Assembly: GCA_944390005.1 (NCBI GenBank)
Contig: CALXOJ010000005.1
Span: 41,988 to 105,987 of the forward strand
Reading direction: 5' to 3'
Length of the DNA: 64,000 nucleotides
Source: an uncultured Spirochaetota bacterium
Lineage (GTDB): Bacteria; Spirochaetota; Spirochaetia; JAFGXN01
A model generated the notes under the pieces. It was not told the DNA's origin. It did not search any database and was given only the letters and a program-made list of their open reading frames with translations. Positions 36,110 through 45,946 of the stretch are shown piece after piece (the first letter of the stretch is position 1; each line of letters starts with the position of its first letter). The position numbers and the translations under genes were made by a program.

Positions 36110-36658
36110 CTATTTTTTGCCCTTACCGCCGGACTTTCCGACCTTTCTGCGAACAACTTCATCGGCATATCGAATTCCTTTTCCTTTATAAGGCTCAGGC
36201 GCACGAATCGACCGAATTTCAGCTGCCACTTGTCCAACTTGCTCTTTTCCAGCTCCGCTGACTGTGACTTTTGTCTGGTTTTCAACAGCCGCCTTGATTC
36301 CGGCCGGCAGATCATACCAAACCGGTGACGAATAGCCGAGATTCAGAATCAATGTATTGCCTTTCAATTCAGCGCGATAACCGACTCCTTGAATCTCCAA
36401 AGTTTTGGAAAATCCTTCGGAAACACCTGTCACCATGTTGGCGATCAGCGTTCGGTACAAACCGTGGTTAGAGCGGTTGCGCTTGGAATCGTCGGCACGG
36501 GAAACCGTCAACGTGTCGCCGTCAAGTTGAACAGAAATACCGTCGGCGTAATCCTGCGACAGTTCGCCGTTTTTACCTTTGACCGTAACCGTATTGCCGG
36601 AAACGGTGACTGTCACTCCCTGGGGAATTTTGATCGGTGCTCTTCCAATACGTGACAT
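36110..36658 (-). CDS. rplF: 50S ribosomal protein L6
   Basis: A 182-residue L6 with two related domains and the C-terminal signature [16 protein letters not shown]. It opens [15 protein letters not shown] as usual. L6 lies near the factor-binding site. TAGGAGAAAG precedes ATG 36658. Confidence 0.97.
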   Translation of the reverse strand: MSRIGRAPIKIPQGVTVTVSGNTVTVKGKNGELSQDYADGISVQLDGDTLTVSRADDSKRNRSNHGLYRTLIANMVTGVSEGFSKTLEIQGVGYRAELKGNTLILNLGYSSPVWYDLPAGIKAAVENQTKVTVSGAGKEQVGQVAAEIRSIRAPEPYKGKGIRYADEVVRRKVGKSGGKGKK

Positions 36659-36667
36659 AACTTTCTC

Positions 36668-37066
36668 CTACCAAACCGAACAAATCAACTCGCCGCCGAC
36701 CTTCTTCTCGGTAGCGATTTTTCCGGAAAAAACTCCGGACGAGGTGGAAACAACAATCGTTCCGAAACCGTTTTTGATTCTCGGCATATCTTTGTATCCG
36801 GAATAAATCCGTTTTCCCGGCTTTGAAATCCGTTCGATTTCATGAATCACTGGCCGTCGGTTTTCGTCGTACTTCAAAAAAACACGAATGAATTTTTTCC
36901 CGTCAACGGTTACCGCCTGGAAATCCTTCAAATAACCTTCCGACTTCAGCAGGGAAATGACTTCCGATTTTAATTTCGAAGGAAGCACATCAACCGAATC
37001 AAAGCCGGCCCGGCTTGCGTTTCGCAATTTTGTCAACATATCTGCTACAGGATCAGAAACTGCCAT
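36668..37066 (-). CDS. rpsH: 30S ribosomal protein S8
   Basis: A 132-residue S8 ([17 protein letters not shown] at the start and the [19 protein letters not shown]-binding loop). S8 binds 16S helix 21 and, in enterobacteria, represses the spc operon by binding near rplE. The same control was not verified here. TAGGAGAGAT precedes ATG 37066. Confidence 0.97.
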   Translation of the reverse strand: MAVSDPVADMLTKLRNASRAGFDSVDVLPSKLKSEVISLLKSEGYLKDFQAVTVDGKKFIRVFLKYDENRRPVIHEIERISKPGKRIYSGYKDMPRIKNGFGTIVVSTSSGVFSGKIATEKKVGGELICSVW

Positions 37067-37076
37067 TTAATCTCTC

Positions 37077-37262
37077 CTACCAACTCGATTTTGTTACGCC
37101 GGGAATCATGCCTTCATTCGCCAACTTTCGAAAACAAACCCTGCACATTTTGAATTTGCGAATATATCCTCTCGGTCGTCCGCAAACTTGACATCGATTG
37201 ACTTTTTGGGTCGAATACTTCGGCGTGCGCTGCGCCTTGATAATCATCGATTTTTTCGCCAT
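37077..37262 (-). CDS. rpsN: 30S ribosomal protein S14, zinc type
   Basis: A 61-residue type-Z S14 with ligands C24, C27, C40 and C43 ([17 protein letters not shown]). The short zinc form is the ancestral S14. GGGAGCTT precedes ATG 37262, which follows the rplE stop by a few bases. Confidence 0.97.
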   Translation of the reverse strand: MAKKSMIIKAQRTPKYSTQKVNRCQVCGRPRGYIRKFKMCRVCFRKLANEGMIPGVTKSSW

Positions 37263-37264
37263 TT

Positions 37265-37825
37265 TTAAGCTCCCTTCTTCCGCAACGGCATACCGATTTT
37301 TTGCAGCAATGCCTTGGCTTCCATATCGGTTTTTGCCGTCGTCACAATCGCGATGTTGAATCCGCTGATGCGGGCGATTTTATCGTAATCGATTTCCGGA
37401 AAAATGATCTGTTCCTGAATACCGAGTGAGAAATTTCCGTGTCCGTCAAAAGCATTTGCTTTGACACCATGAAAGTCTTTGACGCGCGGTAAAGCAACAC
37501 CGATGAGACGATCAAGAAACTCCCACATGATATTGCCTCGCAATGTCACTTTGGCTCCGATTTCCTGACCTTCACGAATTTTGAAATTCGCGATCGATTT
37601 ACGAGCCTTTGTTTTCACTGCTTTCTGTCCGGTAATCAGCTCCAATTCATTCAGCGCCGATTCGAGAAGCTTTTTATCCTGAACCGCTTCGCCGCAACCA
37701 ACGCTCAAAATCACCTTTTCGATACGCGGAACCTGCATGAAAGATTTATAATTAAACTCTTTCATCATCTCCGGCGCAACCGTTTCGTTATAAAATTTTT
37801 TCATTGTCGGAACATAGTTTGCCAT
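37265..37825 (-). CDS. rplE: 50S ribosomal protein L5
   Basis: A 186-residue L5 that carries 5S rRNA into the large subunit. It shows [20 protein letters not shown] and the C-terminal [18 protein letters not shown]. The start is ATG 37825 (MANYVPT), overlapping the rplX stop as TAATG; the nine extra upstream codons belong to rplX. Confidence 0.97.
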   Translation of the reverse strand: MANYVPTMKKFYNETVAPEMMKEFNYKSFMQVPRIEKVILSVGCGEAVQDKKLLESALNELELITGQKAVKTKARKSIANFKIREGQEIGAKVTLRGNIMWEFLDRLIGVALPRVKDFHGVKANAFDGHGNFSLGIQEQIIFPEIDYDKIARISGFNIAIVTTAKTDMEAKALLQKIGMPLRKKGA

Positions 37826-38127
37826 TATAACACTTCTCCACATTTGCAGCATGTACGGATTTTTTTATCTCCGTCGACTGCATATCGGATACGAGTCGGA
37901 CCGCACTTCTTGCAGTTGATCATCACGTTGGAAGCGTCAATGGAAGCTTCGATCTCGACAATTCCGCCTTTGTCCTGTTGATTCTTCGGCCGCATCGCTT
38001 TTTTGACGATGTTGCGGTCTTGAACAACCACTCGGCCTTTTTTTCTGTCAACCTTCAAAATTCGTCCGGATTTTCCTTTATCTCTTCCGGCAATAATGGT
38101 TACCAAATCATCCTTTTTCAGTTTCAT
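37825..38127 (-). CDS. rplX: 50S ribosomal protein L24
   Basis: A 100-residue L24 with the KOW motif ([18 protein letters not shown]) and a C-terminal knuckle ([16 protein letters not shown] and CCKCGEVL). It is an initiator of 50S assembly. The start is ATG 38127 (MKLKKDD); the open frame extends far upstream through rplN but that portion is a shadow. It overlaps rplE by one base. Confidence 0.96.
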   Translation of the reverse strand: MKLKKDDLVTIIAGRDKGKSGRILKVDRKKGRVVVQDRNIVKKAMRPKNQQDKGGIVEIEASIDASNVMINCKKCGPTRIRYAVDGDKKIRTCCKCGEVL

Positions 38128-38140
38128 TTCGTCTTCCCTC

Positions 38141-38509
38141 TTACAAAACTTCCGGAGCCAATGAAACGATTTTACTGTAATCGGTTTCGCGAATCTCGCG
38201 GGCAACAGGTCCGAAAATACGCTTTCCGCGCGGGTTCCCGGCAGCGTCCAAAATAACGCATGCATTGTCATCAAAGCGGATATAGGTTCCGTCCTGACGC
38301 CGAATTTCCTTTTTCGTGCGGACGATAACGGCTTTAAATACTTTGCCTTTTTTAATCGCTCCGTTAGGCAACGCATCCTTTACGGCTACTACAATCACGT
38401 CACCGACGGAAGCATAAACACGTTTGGAACCGCCCAAAACTTTGATACACTGTACCAACTTAGCGCCGCTGTTGTCGGCTACATTCAAATAGGTCTGCAT
38501 TTGAACCAT
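38141..38509 (-). CDS. rplN: 50S ribosomal protein L14
   Basis: A 122-residue L14 ([35 protein letters not shown]). It forms inter-subunit bridges and is a target of the silencing factor RsfS. TAGGGGGGCG precedes ATG 38509. Confidence 0.97.
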   Translation of the reverse strand: MVQMQTYLNVADNSGAKLVQCIKVLGGSKRVYASVGDVIVVAVKDALPNGAIKKGKVFKAVIVRTKKEIRRQDGTYIRFDDNACVILDAAGNPRGKRIFGPVAREIRETDYSKIVSLAPEVL

Positions 38510-38518
38510 AACGCCCCC

Positions 38519-38776
38519 CTATTTTGCTCTTTCAAGAATTTCGACTAAGCGCCAGCACTTTTCTTTGCTGTACGGTCTCGATTCGATCACTTTGACACGG
38601 TCTCCGATATGAGCCGAGTTTGTCTCGTCGTGAGCCTTCAATTTCTTTGTCCGCGTCACGTATTTTTTGTACAGCGGATGGAGGGTTTTAAAAACAACCG
38701 CCACAACGATTGTTTTATCCATCTTATCGCTGACGACATTTCCGATGAAGATTTTCTTATTTACTGCCGATTCCAC
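38519..38776 (-). CDS. rpsQ: 30S ribosomal protein S17
   Basis: An 85-residue S17 with [20 protein letters not shown] and [20 protein letters not shown]. It starts with GTG at 38776, preceded by AAGGAGTACG. It binds 16S rRNA early in assembly. Confidence 0.96.
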   Translation of the reverse strand: MESAVNKKIFIGNVVSDKMDKTIVVAVVFKTLHPLYKKYVTRTKKLKAHDETNSAHIGDRVKVIESRPYSKEKCWRLVEILERAK

Positions 38777-38787
38777 AATCGTACTCC

Positions 38788-38985
38788 TTATTTCCTCAAT
38801 CCGATTCGGTAGGCATGAATGAGGGTGTTGACCGTCGCTATATTGCGCCGCACTTTTCTCAATTCAATCGGACTCTCCAAATGGCCGGTGACTTTATTGA
38901 TCCTAAGATCCAAGTATTTTTTAGCCAATTCTTCTTTTTTACTCAAAAGTTCTTTATATGAAAGATCGCTGAATGATGTTTTCAT
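38788..38985 (-). CDS. rpmC: 50S ribosomal protein L29
   Basis: A 65-residue helical L29 ([36 protein letters not shown]) at the tunnel exit, near trigger factor and the signal recognition particle. GCGGAGTAAG precedes ATG 38985. Confidence 0.95.
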   Translation of the reverse strand: MKTSFSDLSYKELLSKKEELAKKYLDLRINKVTGHLESPIELRKVRRNIATVNTLIHAYRIGLRK

Positions 38986-38988
38986 TTC

Positions 38989-39411
38989 TTACTCCGCATC
39001 CCTTCGTACAACAAACTGACACTTACACGGCAGTTTATTCGCCGCAAGCCGCATCGCTTCGCGCGCCAAACTTTCATCAACGGCTGACATTTCAAACATC
39101 ACCGTTCCCGGCTTAACAATAGCGACCCAACCTTCCGGATTACCTTTTCCGCTTCCCTGACGCGTTTCAGCCGGTTTTTTCGTATACGGCTTATGCGGGA
39201 AAATACGAATCCACACTTTACCGCCTCTCTTAATATGACGGGTCATCGCAATACGAGCTGCTTCAATCTGCTTGTTGGTAATCCAGTGATTATCCAACGA
39301 CGCCAATCCGTATTTTCCGAAAGCAACGGTATTTCCTCTCGTCGCAATTCCGGTCAAACTCGCTTTATTTCTGAATGTTTTTCTGTGAAGAACACGCTTG
39401 GGACTAAGCAT
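38989..39411 (-). CDS. rplP: 50S ribosomal protein L16
   Basis: A 140-residue L16 ([51 protein letters not shown]). It organises the A-site side of the peptidyl-transferase region. The start ATG overlaps the rpsC end by eight bases; GGAGAAGG precedes it. Confidence 0.97.
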   Translation of the reverse strand: MLSPKRVLHRKTFRNKASLTGIATRGNTVAFGKYGLASLDNHWITNKQIEAARIAMTRHIKRGGKVWIRIFPHKPYTKKPAETRQGSGKGNPEGWVAIVKPGTVMFEMSAVDESLAREAMRLAANKLPCKCQFVVRRDAE

Positions 39412-40111
39412 CTTTCCTTCTCCTTGCCGCAGAGCGGTCGTTCTTTACCAATTCGCCGGCATCTTCTTTTGTATCATTTTTAAAAATCAGACCGTTAAAA
39501 ACCCAAACTTTGACACCGATCTTTCCGAAAGTCGTGTCTGCTTCAGCAAACCCGTAATCGATATCGGCACGCAGTGTATGCAGAGGAATTCTTCCCTCTT
39601 TATGCTGTTCGGTACGAGACATTTCTGCACCGCCGATGCGTCCGGAAATTTTGATTTTAACGCCCAACGCGCCGGCTTGAAGCGCCTTCGAAACCGATTG
39701 TTTGAGAACTTTTCGGAATGCCGCGCGGCTTTTCAGTTGTTTTGCCACGTTTAAAGCCAGCAACTGCGCATTCGCTTCCGGTTTTTTGATTTCCTTCACA
39801 CGGATGGAAATTTTTTTGGTCGTAATTTTTGCGATTTTCGCTGTCAAACTTTCGATATTCTGCGCCTTCGGACCGATCAACGCACCAGGACGAGAAGTCT
39901 GCAGAAACACTGTCACTTTCTGCGGCTGACGGACGATTTCTACATCGGCTACATCCGCTTTTTCCACTTCGGAACTGTTTAAAATCGCTTTACGGATTTT
40001 CAAATCTTCCAACAACGTATCGGCATAATTACGAGGATCGACATACCACTTTGACTTCCACGTTTTGTTAATACCCAACCTCAATCCAATCGGATTAACT
40101 TTCTGGCCCAT
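39404..40111 (-). CDS. rpsC: 30S ribosomal protein S3
   Basis: A 235-residue S3 with the KH domain ([19 protein letters not shown]) and the C-terminal domain [20 protein letters not shown]. It forms part of the mRNA entry helicase. The start is ATG 40111 (MGQKVNPIG) with CAGGAGAATA; the ten-codon upstream extension is rejected because all S3 proteins begin MGQKV. Confidence 0.97.
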   Translation of the reverse strand: MGQKVNPIGLRLGINKTWKSKWYVDPRNYADTLLEDLKIRKAILNSSEVEKADVADVEIVRQPQKVTVFLQTSRPGALIGPKAQNIESLTAKIAKITTKKISIRVKEIKKPEANAQLLALNVAKQLKSRAAFRKVLKQSVSKALQAGALGVKIKISGRIGGAEMSRTEQHKEGRIPLHTLRADIDYGFAEADTTFGKIGVKVWVFNGLIFKNDTKEDAGELVKNDRSAARRRKDA

Positions 40112-40112
40112 C

Positions 40113-40475
40113 TTATTCTCCTGCCTTACGAACTTCGTCAACCGTTACAGAAATGTGACTCATTCTTTTTAAAAGAAGATCCCGGCGACCGCGCCCGCGT
40201 GCCCAAACCCGCTTCATACGGGGACCGTCATTGACCTGAATCTCTTTAACAACCAATGACTGCTCATCCAACATTTTATTCAAAGAAAGCGCATTGGATC
40301 CGGCCGATTTCACAACTTTATAAAGTATAGCCGCACCTTTTTGCGGCAACGCGCTGAGAACAGCCAAAGCATCTGTATACGGTTGATTTCTCACAACGTT
40401 AGCTACCCGGCGCACCTTTGACGGCGAAATCATCAAAAATTTCGCATGTGCTACATATCCTTTTTTGTCAGCCAT
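40113..40475 (-). CDS. rplV: 50S ribosomal protein L22
   Basis: A 120-residue L22 whose long beta-hairpin (EIQVNDGPRMKRVWARGRGR) lines the exit tunnel near the macrolide site. The loop shows no obvious insertion or deletion of the kind linked to macrolide resistance. The ATG overlaps the rpsS stop (TAATG). Confidence 0.96.
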   Translation of the reverse strand: MADKKGYVAHAKFLMISPSKVRRVANVVRNQPYTDALAVLSALPQKGAAILYKVVKSAGSNALSLNKMLDEQSLVVKEIQVNDGPRMKRVWARGRGRRDLLLKRMSHISVTVDEVRKAGE

Positions 40476-40756
40476 TATTTTTTCCTCGCTTTTTTGTCGG
40501 AACCGGCGTGCCCTCTGAACAGACGCGTCGGAGAGAATTCTCCCAACTTATGTCCGACGAGATTTTCCGTTATATACACGGGAACCCAACTTTTTCCGTT
40601 GTAAACGGATACGGTAAATCCAACCATATCGGGAATGATTGTCGAACTACGAGAATAAGTTTTAATCATCTTTTTCTCGCCGCTATTATTCATTTCACCG
40701 ATTTTCTTAAACAGATTCTTATCGATGTAAGGTCCTTTTTTGATCGATCGTGCCAC
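40475..40756 (-). CDS. rpsS: 30S ribosomal protein S19
   Basis: A 93-residue S19 ([20 protein letters not shown], the [20 protein letters not shown] core, [13 protein letters not shown]). It contacts the A-site finger bridge. It starts with GTG at 40756 after AGGAGCAGG. Confidence 0.97.
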   Translation of the reverse strand: MARSIKKGPYIDKNLFKKIGEMNNSGEKKMIKTYSRSSTIIPDMVGFTVSVYNGKSWVPVYITENLVGHKLGEFSPTRLFRGHAGSDKKARKK

Positions 40757-40766
40757 TGTCCTGCTC

Positions 40767-41597
40767 CTACTTTCTTCTCGTTACGATAAACTTATTCGAA
40801 GGCTTCTTCTTGCTGCGAGTCTTGTACCCTTTGGTCGGAACTCCCCACGGAGTCACAGGATGACGTCCTCCCGAGGTTTTTCCTTCACCACCGCCGTGGG
40901 GGTGATCAACCGGGTTCATAGCCACACCGCGAACTTTCGGCCGTCGGCCCAGCCAACGAGAACGACCCGCTTTTCCAAGAGAAACGTTCATCGAATCTTC
41001 GTTTCCGAGCGTACCGACAGTCGCAATACATTTTTTAAACACCATTCTCAATTCACCGGAGGGCATCTTCAACGTCACATAATCACCCTCTTTAGCAGCA
41101 ACCAAAGCGCCGCAGCCGGCAGAACGAACCAACTGAGCACCTTTTCCGTACTGCAGCTCAACATTGTGAACGGTGATACCGATAGGAATAAACTCCAACG
41201 GCAAGCAGTTGCCGACTTCAATCGGTGCCTGCTCTCCGCTGACAACTGTCATACCGACGCTCAACCCTTTCGGAGCTAAAATATAGCGTTTTTCGCCGTC
41301 AGCGTAAAAAATCAGAGCAATGTTAGCAGTCCGGTTGGGATCATATTCAATCGACGCCACTTTTCCGGGAACACCGAATTTATCACGTTTAAAATCGATG
41401 ATCCGATACGAACGTTTGTGACCGCCGCCGCGGCGCCGAACGGAAATGCGTCCGCCCGCACCGCGTCCCGCTTTTTTCTTCAATCCTTTTGTTAAATTTT
41501 TTGCGGGAGCGTTCACCGTCATATTTTCTTCGCCGTAAGTCAGCGTCGTCATGTAACGTCGCGACGGCGTTGTCGGTCTATAACTCTTAATCCCCAC
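40767..41597 (-). CDS. rplB: 50S ribosomal protein L2
   Basis: A 276-residue L2, the most conserved large-subunit protein, needed for peptidyl transfer. The functional loop [20 protein letters not shown] near 225 has the essential histidine. It starts with GTG at 41597 after GGGGGGAGAATC; the opening [14 protein letters not shown] is standard. Confidence 0.98.
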   Translation of the reverse strand: MGIKSYRPTTPSRRYMTTLTYGEENMTVNAPAKNLTKGLKKKAGRGAGGRISVRRRGGGHKRSYRIIDFKRDKFGVPGKVASIEYDPNRTANIALIFYADGEKRYILAPKGLSVGMTVVSGEQAPIEVGNCLPLEFIPIGITVHNVELQYGKGAQLVRSAGCGALVAAKEGDYVTLKMPSGELRMVFKKCIATVGTLGNEDSMNVSLGKAGRSRWLGRRPKVRGVAMNPVDHPHGGGEGKTSGGRHPVTPWGVPTKGYKTRSKKKPSNKFIVTRRK

Positions 41598-41609
41598 GAT
41601 TCTCCCCCC

Positions 41610-41912
41610 TTATACGCCTTCAAAAACGGAAATCTTATCGCCTTTTGCCAAAGTCACAATCGCCTTCTTCCATCCGGGAACTTTTCCAACGGTCTTTCCC
41701 GAACGGGTTCGCCGCGTTTTGGTTTTTTCTTTCACCGAAACGATATTGCAGCTTTTAGGCTTTACAGAAAACAGCTTGTAAACGGCATCCATCACTTCAA
41801 ATTTGTTAGCCGAATCGTGTACTCTGAACGCATATTTTACACATGCGCCTTCTTTCATCATGTTGGTTTTTTCCGTTAAAACCGGCTCAATAATAATTTG
41901 ATCTGCTCTCAC
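41610..41912 (-). CDS. rplW: 50S ribosomal protein L23
   Basis: A 100-residue L23, the docking site for trigger factor and SRP at the tunnel exit. Core text: IIEPVLTEKTNMM, YAFRVHDSANKFEVMDAVY and TRSGKTVGKVPGWKKAIVTL. I move the start to GTG 41912 (VRADQII), with GGGTTGGTG upstream. The longer frame to 41948 runs back into rplD and gives an atypical N-terminus. Confidence 0.92.
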   Translation of the reverse strand: MRADQIIIEPVLTEKTNMMKEGACVKYAFRVHDSANKFEVMDAVYKLFSVKPKSCNIVSVKEKTKTRRTRSGKTVGKVPGWKKAIVTLAKGDKISVFEGV

Positions 41913-41922
41913 AACACCAACC

Positions 41923-42552
41923 CTATTCCTTGACAGCGTAAAAATCATTCAGATTCTTTACCGCTGTCTCCAAAACAATCAGTTTTTCCGTATAGAAAAG
42001 ATCGTGCGCATTCAAGCGGTTGTAAGTCATATAGCTGACCCACGGAATATTGCGAGCACTTCTTTTCAACATCTGATCATCGTCTTTCATGATGATCATA
42101 GTTTTCGTCTCGGGAGAGAAGTTTTTCAACACAGCAATCAAATCCTTGGTTTTTCCACTCTCGATTGAAAAATCCTCAATGACAGTCATCCGTTCTTCTC
42201 GATTAATTTGAGAAAGAATAGAACGCATCGCCAATCTTTTCGCTTTCTTCGGCATTGAATACGAATAATCGCGCGGTTTTGGTCCAAAAACGATGCCGCC
42301 GCCAACCCATACCGGTGATCTTCTCCGACCGGAGCGGGCACGTCCCGTTCCTTTTTGCTTCCAAGGCTTTGATGTCGAACCTTTTACCTCAGAGCGGGTC
42401 TTTGTACACGCCGTACCGACCCGTTTGTTCGCATTTTCATTGCGAATTGCATAATACACGGAACCTTCCGAATACTCCGTGTTAAACACGTCGTCATTCA
42501 GTTCAACCGTCCGCAATTCTTCTCCTTTTACAGAATAAACCTTCTTTTCCAT
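41923..42552 (-). CDS. rplD: 50S ribosomal protein L4
   Basis: A 209-residue L4 whose extended loop (GSTSKPWKQKGTGRARSGRR, then SPVWVGGGIVFGPKPRDY) reaches the tunnel wall. In E. coli L4 also represses the S10 operon, but here the tuf-rpsJ junction shows only a simple hairpin. ATG 42552 follows AAAGGCGG. Confidence 0.96.
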   Translation of the reverse strand: MEKKVYSVKGEELRTVELNDDVFNTEYSEGSVYYAIRNENANKRVGTACTKTRSEVKGSTSKPWKQKGTGRARSGRRRSPVWVGGGIVFGPKPRDYSYSMPKKAKRLAMRSILSQINREERMTVIEDFSIESGKTKDLIAVLKNFSPETKTMIIMKDDDQMLKRSARNIPWVSYMTYNRLNAHDLFYTEKLIVLETAVKNLNDFYAVKE

Positions 42553-42563
42553 ATCCGCCGCCT

Positions 42564-43184
42564 TTAACCCTTAATTGCCTCGCGAACAAAGACAAGACCG
42601 TTTGCATAGCCGGGAACGGCGCCTTTCACCAAAAGAACACCTTTATCCGCATCAACTTTCATTACACGCAAATTCAGCACGGTAATTCGCTCGGCGCCCA
42701 TACGACCAGCCATTTTGCGGCCTTTTTTCGTCGTTCCCGGAGTCGTCGCCGCACCGGTACCGCCCAACGCTCTATGAAATTTCGAACCGTGCGTCTTTCG
42801 TCCGCCGCCGAAACCGTGGCGCTTCATTGCACCTTGAAATCCTTTTCCTTTAGAAATTCCGACAACATCAACAAAGTCGATATCGCGGAACGTTTCAACT
42901 GTCAACTTGTCGCCGATATTCGCCTCTAAATCGAAATCGCGGCACTCAATCAAATATTGAGTCGGCTCTACACCTTCAGGGAACTGCCCCGCATACGGTT
43001 TAGTCACGCGGCTTTTTTTCTTCAAACCGGAACCTAAAACACAGGCGTTGTAACCGTTTTTTTCTTCGTTTCTTAAAGCGACGACATAATTATCTTCGAT
43101 TTGAAGAACAGTCACGGGGGTGACCTTTCCCGCCTCGTCGAAAATCCTCGTCATTCCAATCTTCTTGCCGATCAATCCAAGCAT
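42564..43184 (-). CDS. rplC: 50S ribosomal protein L3
   Basis: A 206-residue L3, among the first proteins to bind 23S rRNA. It opens MLGLIGKKIGMTRIF and contains GKGFQGAMKRHGFGGGRKTH and the conserved GTTKKGRKMAGRMG. GAGGAAAAGG precedes ATG 43184. Confidence 0.97.
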   Translation of the reverse strand: MLGLIGKKIGMTRIFDEAGKVTPVTVLQIEDNYVVALRNEEKNGYNACVLGSGLKKKSRVTKPYAGQFPEGVEPTQYLIECRDFDLEANIGDKLTVETFRDIDFVDVVGISKGKGFQGAMKRHGFGGGRKTHGSKFHRALGGTGAATTPGTTKKGRKMAGRMGAERITVLNLRVMKVDADKGVLLVKGAVPGYANGLVFVREAIKG

Positions 43185-43195
43185 TTCCTTTTCCT

Positions 43196-43531
43196 CTATT
43201 GTTTGATCTCAACATCCACTCCGGCCGGCAACTCCAATCTCATCAATGCCTCGACCACTTTCTGATCCGGATTATAAATATCAATCAGCCGTTTATGCGT
43301 TCTCATTTCAAATTGCTCGCGAGCCTTTTTATTGACGTGCGGCGAGCGCAAAACTGTAAACTTTTCGATTTTCGTGGGAAGAGGAACGGGACCCGAAAAA
43401 TCGGCACCGACCTTAGCAACCGTATCGACAATCGATTTCGCACTTACATCAATCAACTCAATATCAAAACTTCTTAAACGAACCCGGATTTTGTCGTCTG
43501 CCGGTTTCCCGTTCTTTGCTTTCGCAGTCAT
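43196..43531 (-). CDS. rpsJ: 30S ribosomal protein S10 (NusE)
   Basis: A 111-residue S10 with an N-terminal extension of about nine residues (MTAKAKNGK) before the usual [14 protein letters not shown]. The rest is standard ([28 protein letters not shown]-like [11 protein letters not shown]). S10 also acts with NusB in transcription antitermination. The start is ATG 43531 with AGGAGG; the ten codons upstream are rejected. It is the first gene of the S10 operon, 60 bases after tuf. Confidence 0.96.
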   Translation of the reverse strand: MTAKAKNGKPADDKIRVRLRSFDIELIDVSAKSIVDTVAKVGADFSGPVPLPTKIEKFTVLRSPHVNKKAREQFEMRTHKRLIDIYNPDQKVVEALMRLELPAGVDVEIKQ

Positions 43532-43546
43532 GATTCCTCCTGAATA

Positions 43547-43576
43547 AACAGTCCTGCTCATACAAGCAGGACTGTT
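43547..43576 (-). terminator. hairpin between tuf and rpsJ (attenuator or RNA control element)
   Basis: An uninterrupted 11-bp inverted repeat, AACAGTCCTGC (43547-43557) / GCAGGACTGTT (43566-43576), with an eight-base loop. On the minus strand it is followed only by TATT and then the rpsJ ribosome site, so it is a weak terminator or an attenuator that sets the tuf to S10 ratio. Confidence 0.65.
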
Positions 43577-43591
43577 CCTCGCTTAAACTGA

Positions 43592-44776
43592 TTATTCGAT
43601 GATTTCGGTAACCTGACCGCTGGCAACGGTTTTGCCGCCTTCGCGAATCGCCAAGCGCAAACCTTTCTCCATTGCAATCGGGTGAATCAACTCAACAGTC
43701 AATTCTACGTTGTCGCCGGGCATAACCATTTGCTTGTCTGCCGGCAATGTCACCGTTCCTGTAATATCGGTTGTTCTGAAGTAGAACTGCGGCCGATAGC
43801 CATTAAAGAACGGGGAGTGACGTCCGCCTTCATCTTTACTCAAAACGTAAACTGTCGCCTTAAATTTCGAGTGCGGAGTAATCGTTCCCGGCTTAGCCAA
43901 AACCTGTCCTCTCTGAACGGCTTTTTTCTCGATACCGCGCAGCAACGCACCGATATTGTCTCCGGCTTGAGCCTCGTCCAACAATTTATTGAACATTTCA
44001 ATACCGGTACAAACAGTTTTCTGCGTTTCTTTGATACCGACAATCTCCAACTCATCATTTAAATGCAAAACACCGCGCTCTACACGACCCGTAACAACGG
44101 TTCCGCGTCCCTGAATCGAGAAAATATCCTCGATCGGCATCAAGAACGGTTTATCAACATCACGTTCAGGAATCGGGAAGTATGCATCCATTGTATCCAA
44201 CAACTCCTGAATACATTTCGTTTTTTCAGGATCATCCGGATGACTCATCGCCTCAAAAGCGGAACCTTTGATAATCGGCGTATTTTCATCATAACCAAAG
44301 CTGGTCAAAATATCCTGAATTTCCATTTCAACCAAGTCAACCAATTCAGGGTCGGCCAAATCCATTTTATTCAGGAAAACAATCAACTTGGGAACACCAA
44401 CCTGGCGCGCCAACAGAATGTGCTCGCGAGTCTGCGGCTCCGGACCGGAATCAGCCGCACACAAAATGATTGCACCGTCCATCTGAGCGGCACCGGTAAT
44501 CATGTTTTTGATATAGTCGGCGTGTCCCGGGCAGTCAACGTGAGCATAGTGACGAGACGGCGTCTCATATTCAACGTGACGAGTATTAATAGTAATACCG
44601 CGCTCTTTTTCTTCCGGAGCGTTATCGATATCCTCATACTTCATCACCTTGCCGCCGTTTTTCAAAGCGCAATACTGTGAAATGGCCGCCGTCAACGTCG
44701 TTTTACCATGGTCAACGTGACCAATCGTTCCTACGTTAATGTGCGGTTTTGTTCTAACAAACTTATCCTTCGCCAT
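43592..44776 (-). CDS. tuf: elongation factor Tu
   Basis: A 394-residue EF-Tu, the GTPase that delivers aminoacyl-tRNA. G motifs: GHVDHGKTT (19-27), DCPGHADY (about 81-88), NKMD (about 136-139). Domains 2 and 3 are complete ([39 protein letters not shown]). GGAGG precedes ATG 44776. It has its own strong promoter and a leader of about 170 bases. No fusA gene lies between rpsG and tuf. Confidence 0.99.
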   Translation of the reverse strand: MAKDKFVRTKPHINVGTIGHVDHGKTTLTAAISQYCALKNGGKVMKYEDIDNAPEEKERGITINTRHVEYETPSRHYAHVDCPGHADYIKNMITGAAQMDGAIILCAADSGPEPQTREHILLARQVGVPKLIVFLNKMDLADPELVDLVEMEIQDILTSFGYDENTPIIKGSAFEAMSHPDDPEKTKCIQELLDTMDAYFPIPERDVDKPFLMPIEDIFSIQGRGTVVTGRVERGVLHLNDELEIVGIKETQKTVCTGIEMFNKLLDEAQAGDNIGALLRGIEKKAVQRGQVLAKPGTITPHSKFKATVYVLSKDEGGRHSPFFNGYRPQFYFRTTDITGTVTLPADKQMVMPGDNVELTVELIHPIAMEKGLRLAIREGGKTVASGQVTEIIE

Positions 44777-44993
44777 CTTTTTTCCTCCAAGATAAAATAA
44801 TGGTTCTATTTATCAGCAGCTATTCTGCCTTTTTACACAAATGAGACTGTATTCAGTGGAATCGGTTTAGAAGAATCTCTTATAAGAAAGAGACTTTCCA
44901 CCTAATTATCCTCGCCTGAAAGGCCGGTTAACCGGTTTGGACAGTCTGATATTGATATTACACGCAAACTCTGTTTAAGTCAAGAGTTTGCGT
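44777..44993 (-). promoter_or_regulatory. tuf promoter inside an inverted repeat, plus long tuf leader
   Basis: On the minus strand TTGACT (44978-44983) and TAATAT (44955-44960) are 17 bases apart. The -35 lies in the loop of a perfect 10-bp inverted repeat ACGCAAACTC/GAGTTTGCGT (44962-44971 and 44984-44993), which may be an operator or a weak rpsG terminator. Transcription should start near 44949, leaving a leader of about 172 bases with further small hairpins (for example around CTCTTATAAGAG, 44877-44888) and no ORF. Confidence 0.75.
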
Positions 44994-45006
44994 TAATTTT
45001 TTATTT

Positions 45007-45477
45007 TTAGAAACGGTAATGACTGAAAGCTTTATTAGCCTCCGCCATGCGATGAGTATCCTCTTTTTTCTTGAATGCTGCACCGGTCGAGTTGGATGCA
45101 TCCAAAAATTCGGCACACAATTTCTCCGCCATCGTTTTACCACTCCGGCTGCGAGCGGCTTTAATCACCCAGCGCATTGCTAATGCTTCCTGCCGTTTTT
45201 CGTCGATGGAAACCGGAACCTGATAAGTCGAACCACCGACTCTTCTTGATTTTACCTCAATCTGCGGCTTCACATTATCGATCGCTTTTAAAAAAACATC
45301 CAACGGTTTTTCGTTTCCTTTTTCCTTTAAAAGATCCAGAGCGCCGTAAATGTTTCTGTAACTGACGGTCTTTTTTCCGTCTAACATCATCCGTCCGACA
45401 AACCGGGCAACAACAGCATTTCCGTAAATCGGATCCGCCTGTGTTTGAGTTTTTTTACCTTCTCCTGTTTTCGCCAT
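45007..45477 (-). CDS. rpsG: 30S ribosomal protein S7
   Basis: A 156-residue S7 ([57 protein letters not shown]). It organises the head of the small subunit and, in E. coli, represses the str operon. GGATAGAAAG precedes ATG 45477. It follows rpsL by 12 bases. Confidence 0.97.
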   Translation of the reverse strand: MAKTGEGKKTQTQADPIYGNAVVARFVGRMMLDGKKTVSYRNIYGALDLLKEKGNEKPLDVFLKAIDNVKPQIEVKSRRVGGSTYQVPVSIDEKRQEALAMRWVIKAARSRSGKTMAEKLCAEFLDASNSTGAAFKKKEDTHRMAEANKAFSHYRF

Positions 45478-45489
45478 TTCTTTCTATCC

Positions 45490-45864
45490 TTATGCTTTCG
45501 GTTTCTTGCTTCCGTACTTACTGCGGCCCTGTTTGCGGTCGTTCACTCCCAATGTATCTTTCGCACCGCGGATAATGTGATAACGCACACCGGGAAGGTC
45601 CTTGACTCTTCCGCCGCGCAAAAGCACAACGGAGTGCTCTTGCAAATTATGTCCGATACCGGGAATATAGGCAGTTACTTCAATTCCGTTCGACAAACGA
45701 ACCCTCGCGACTTTCCGCAAAGCCGAATTCGGTTTTTTCGGCGTCATCGTCATCACACGAACGCAGACACCTCTTTTCTGCGGGCACGCTTCCAGCGCCG
45801 GTGACTTGCTCTTTTTCTTTGCTTTTTCTCTACCCTTTCTAACCAATTGGTTTATTGTAGGCAT
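45490..45864 (-). CDS. rpsL: 30S ribosomal protein S12
   Basis: A 124-residue S12 of the decoding centre: [25 protein letters not shown] and [15 protein letters not shown]. The two streptomycin-linked lysines are the ordinary Lys, in TPKKPN and in GRVKDLPGV, so no resistance change is seen. TAGGAGACGG precedes ATG 45864. Confidence 0.97.
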   Translation of the reverse strand: MPTINQLVRKGREKAKKKSKSPALEACPQKRGVCVRVMTMTPKKPNSALRKVARVRLSNGIEVTAYIPGIGHNLQEHSVVLLRGGRVKDLPGVRYHIIRGAKDTLGVNDRKQGRSKYGSKKPKA

Positions 45865-45907
45865 TTCCGTCTCCTAATAAAAAATAACATACTCGTTGCG
45901 GACTTTT

Positions 45908-45936
45908 AAAATAGCAAATTCGCTATCTCTTGTCAA
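45908..45936 (-). promoter_or_regulatory. promoter of rpsL-rpsG with palindromic spacer
   Basis: On the minus strand TTGACA (45931-45936) and TATTTT (45908-45913) are 17 bases apart. The spacer and -10 contain the inverted repeat ATAGC...GCTAT (45911-45926), a possible operator. It lies between the rpoC stop and the rpsL start. Confidence 0.8.
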
Positions 45937-45946
45937 GCCGTCCGAA

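Noticed and set aside
37825..38376. A long form of L24 with an 83-residue N-terminal extension
   Set aside because: The extension is an out-of-frame reading of rplN; the proper L24 start with a ribosome site is at 38127.
44777..44949. The tuf leader as a riboswitch
   Set aside because: No known aptamer core could be recognised; only simple hairpins were seen.
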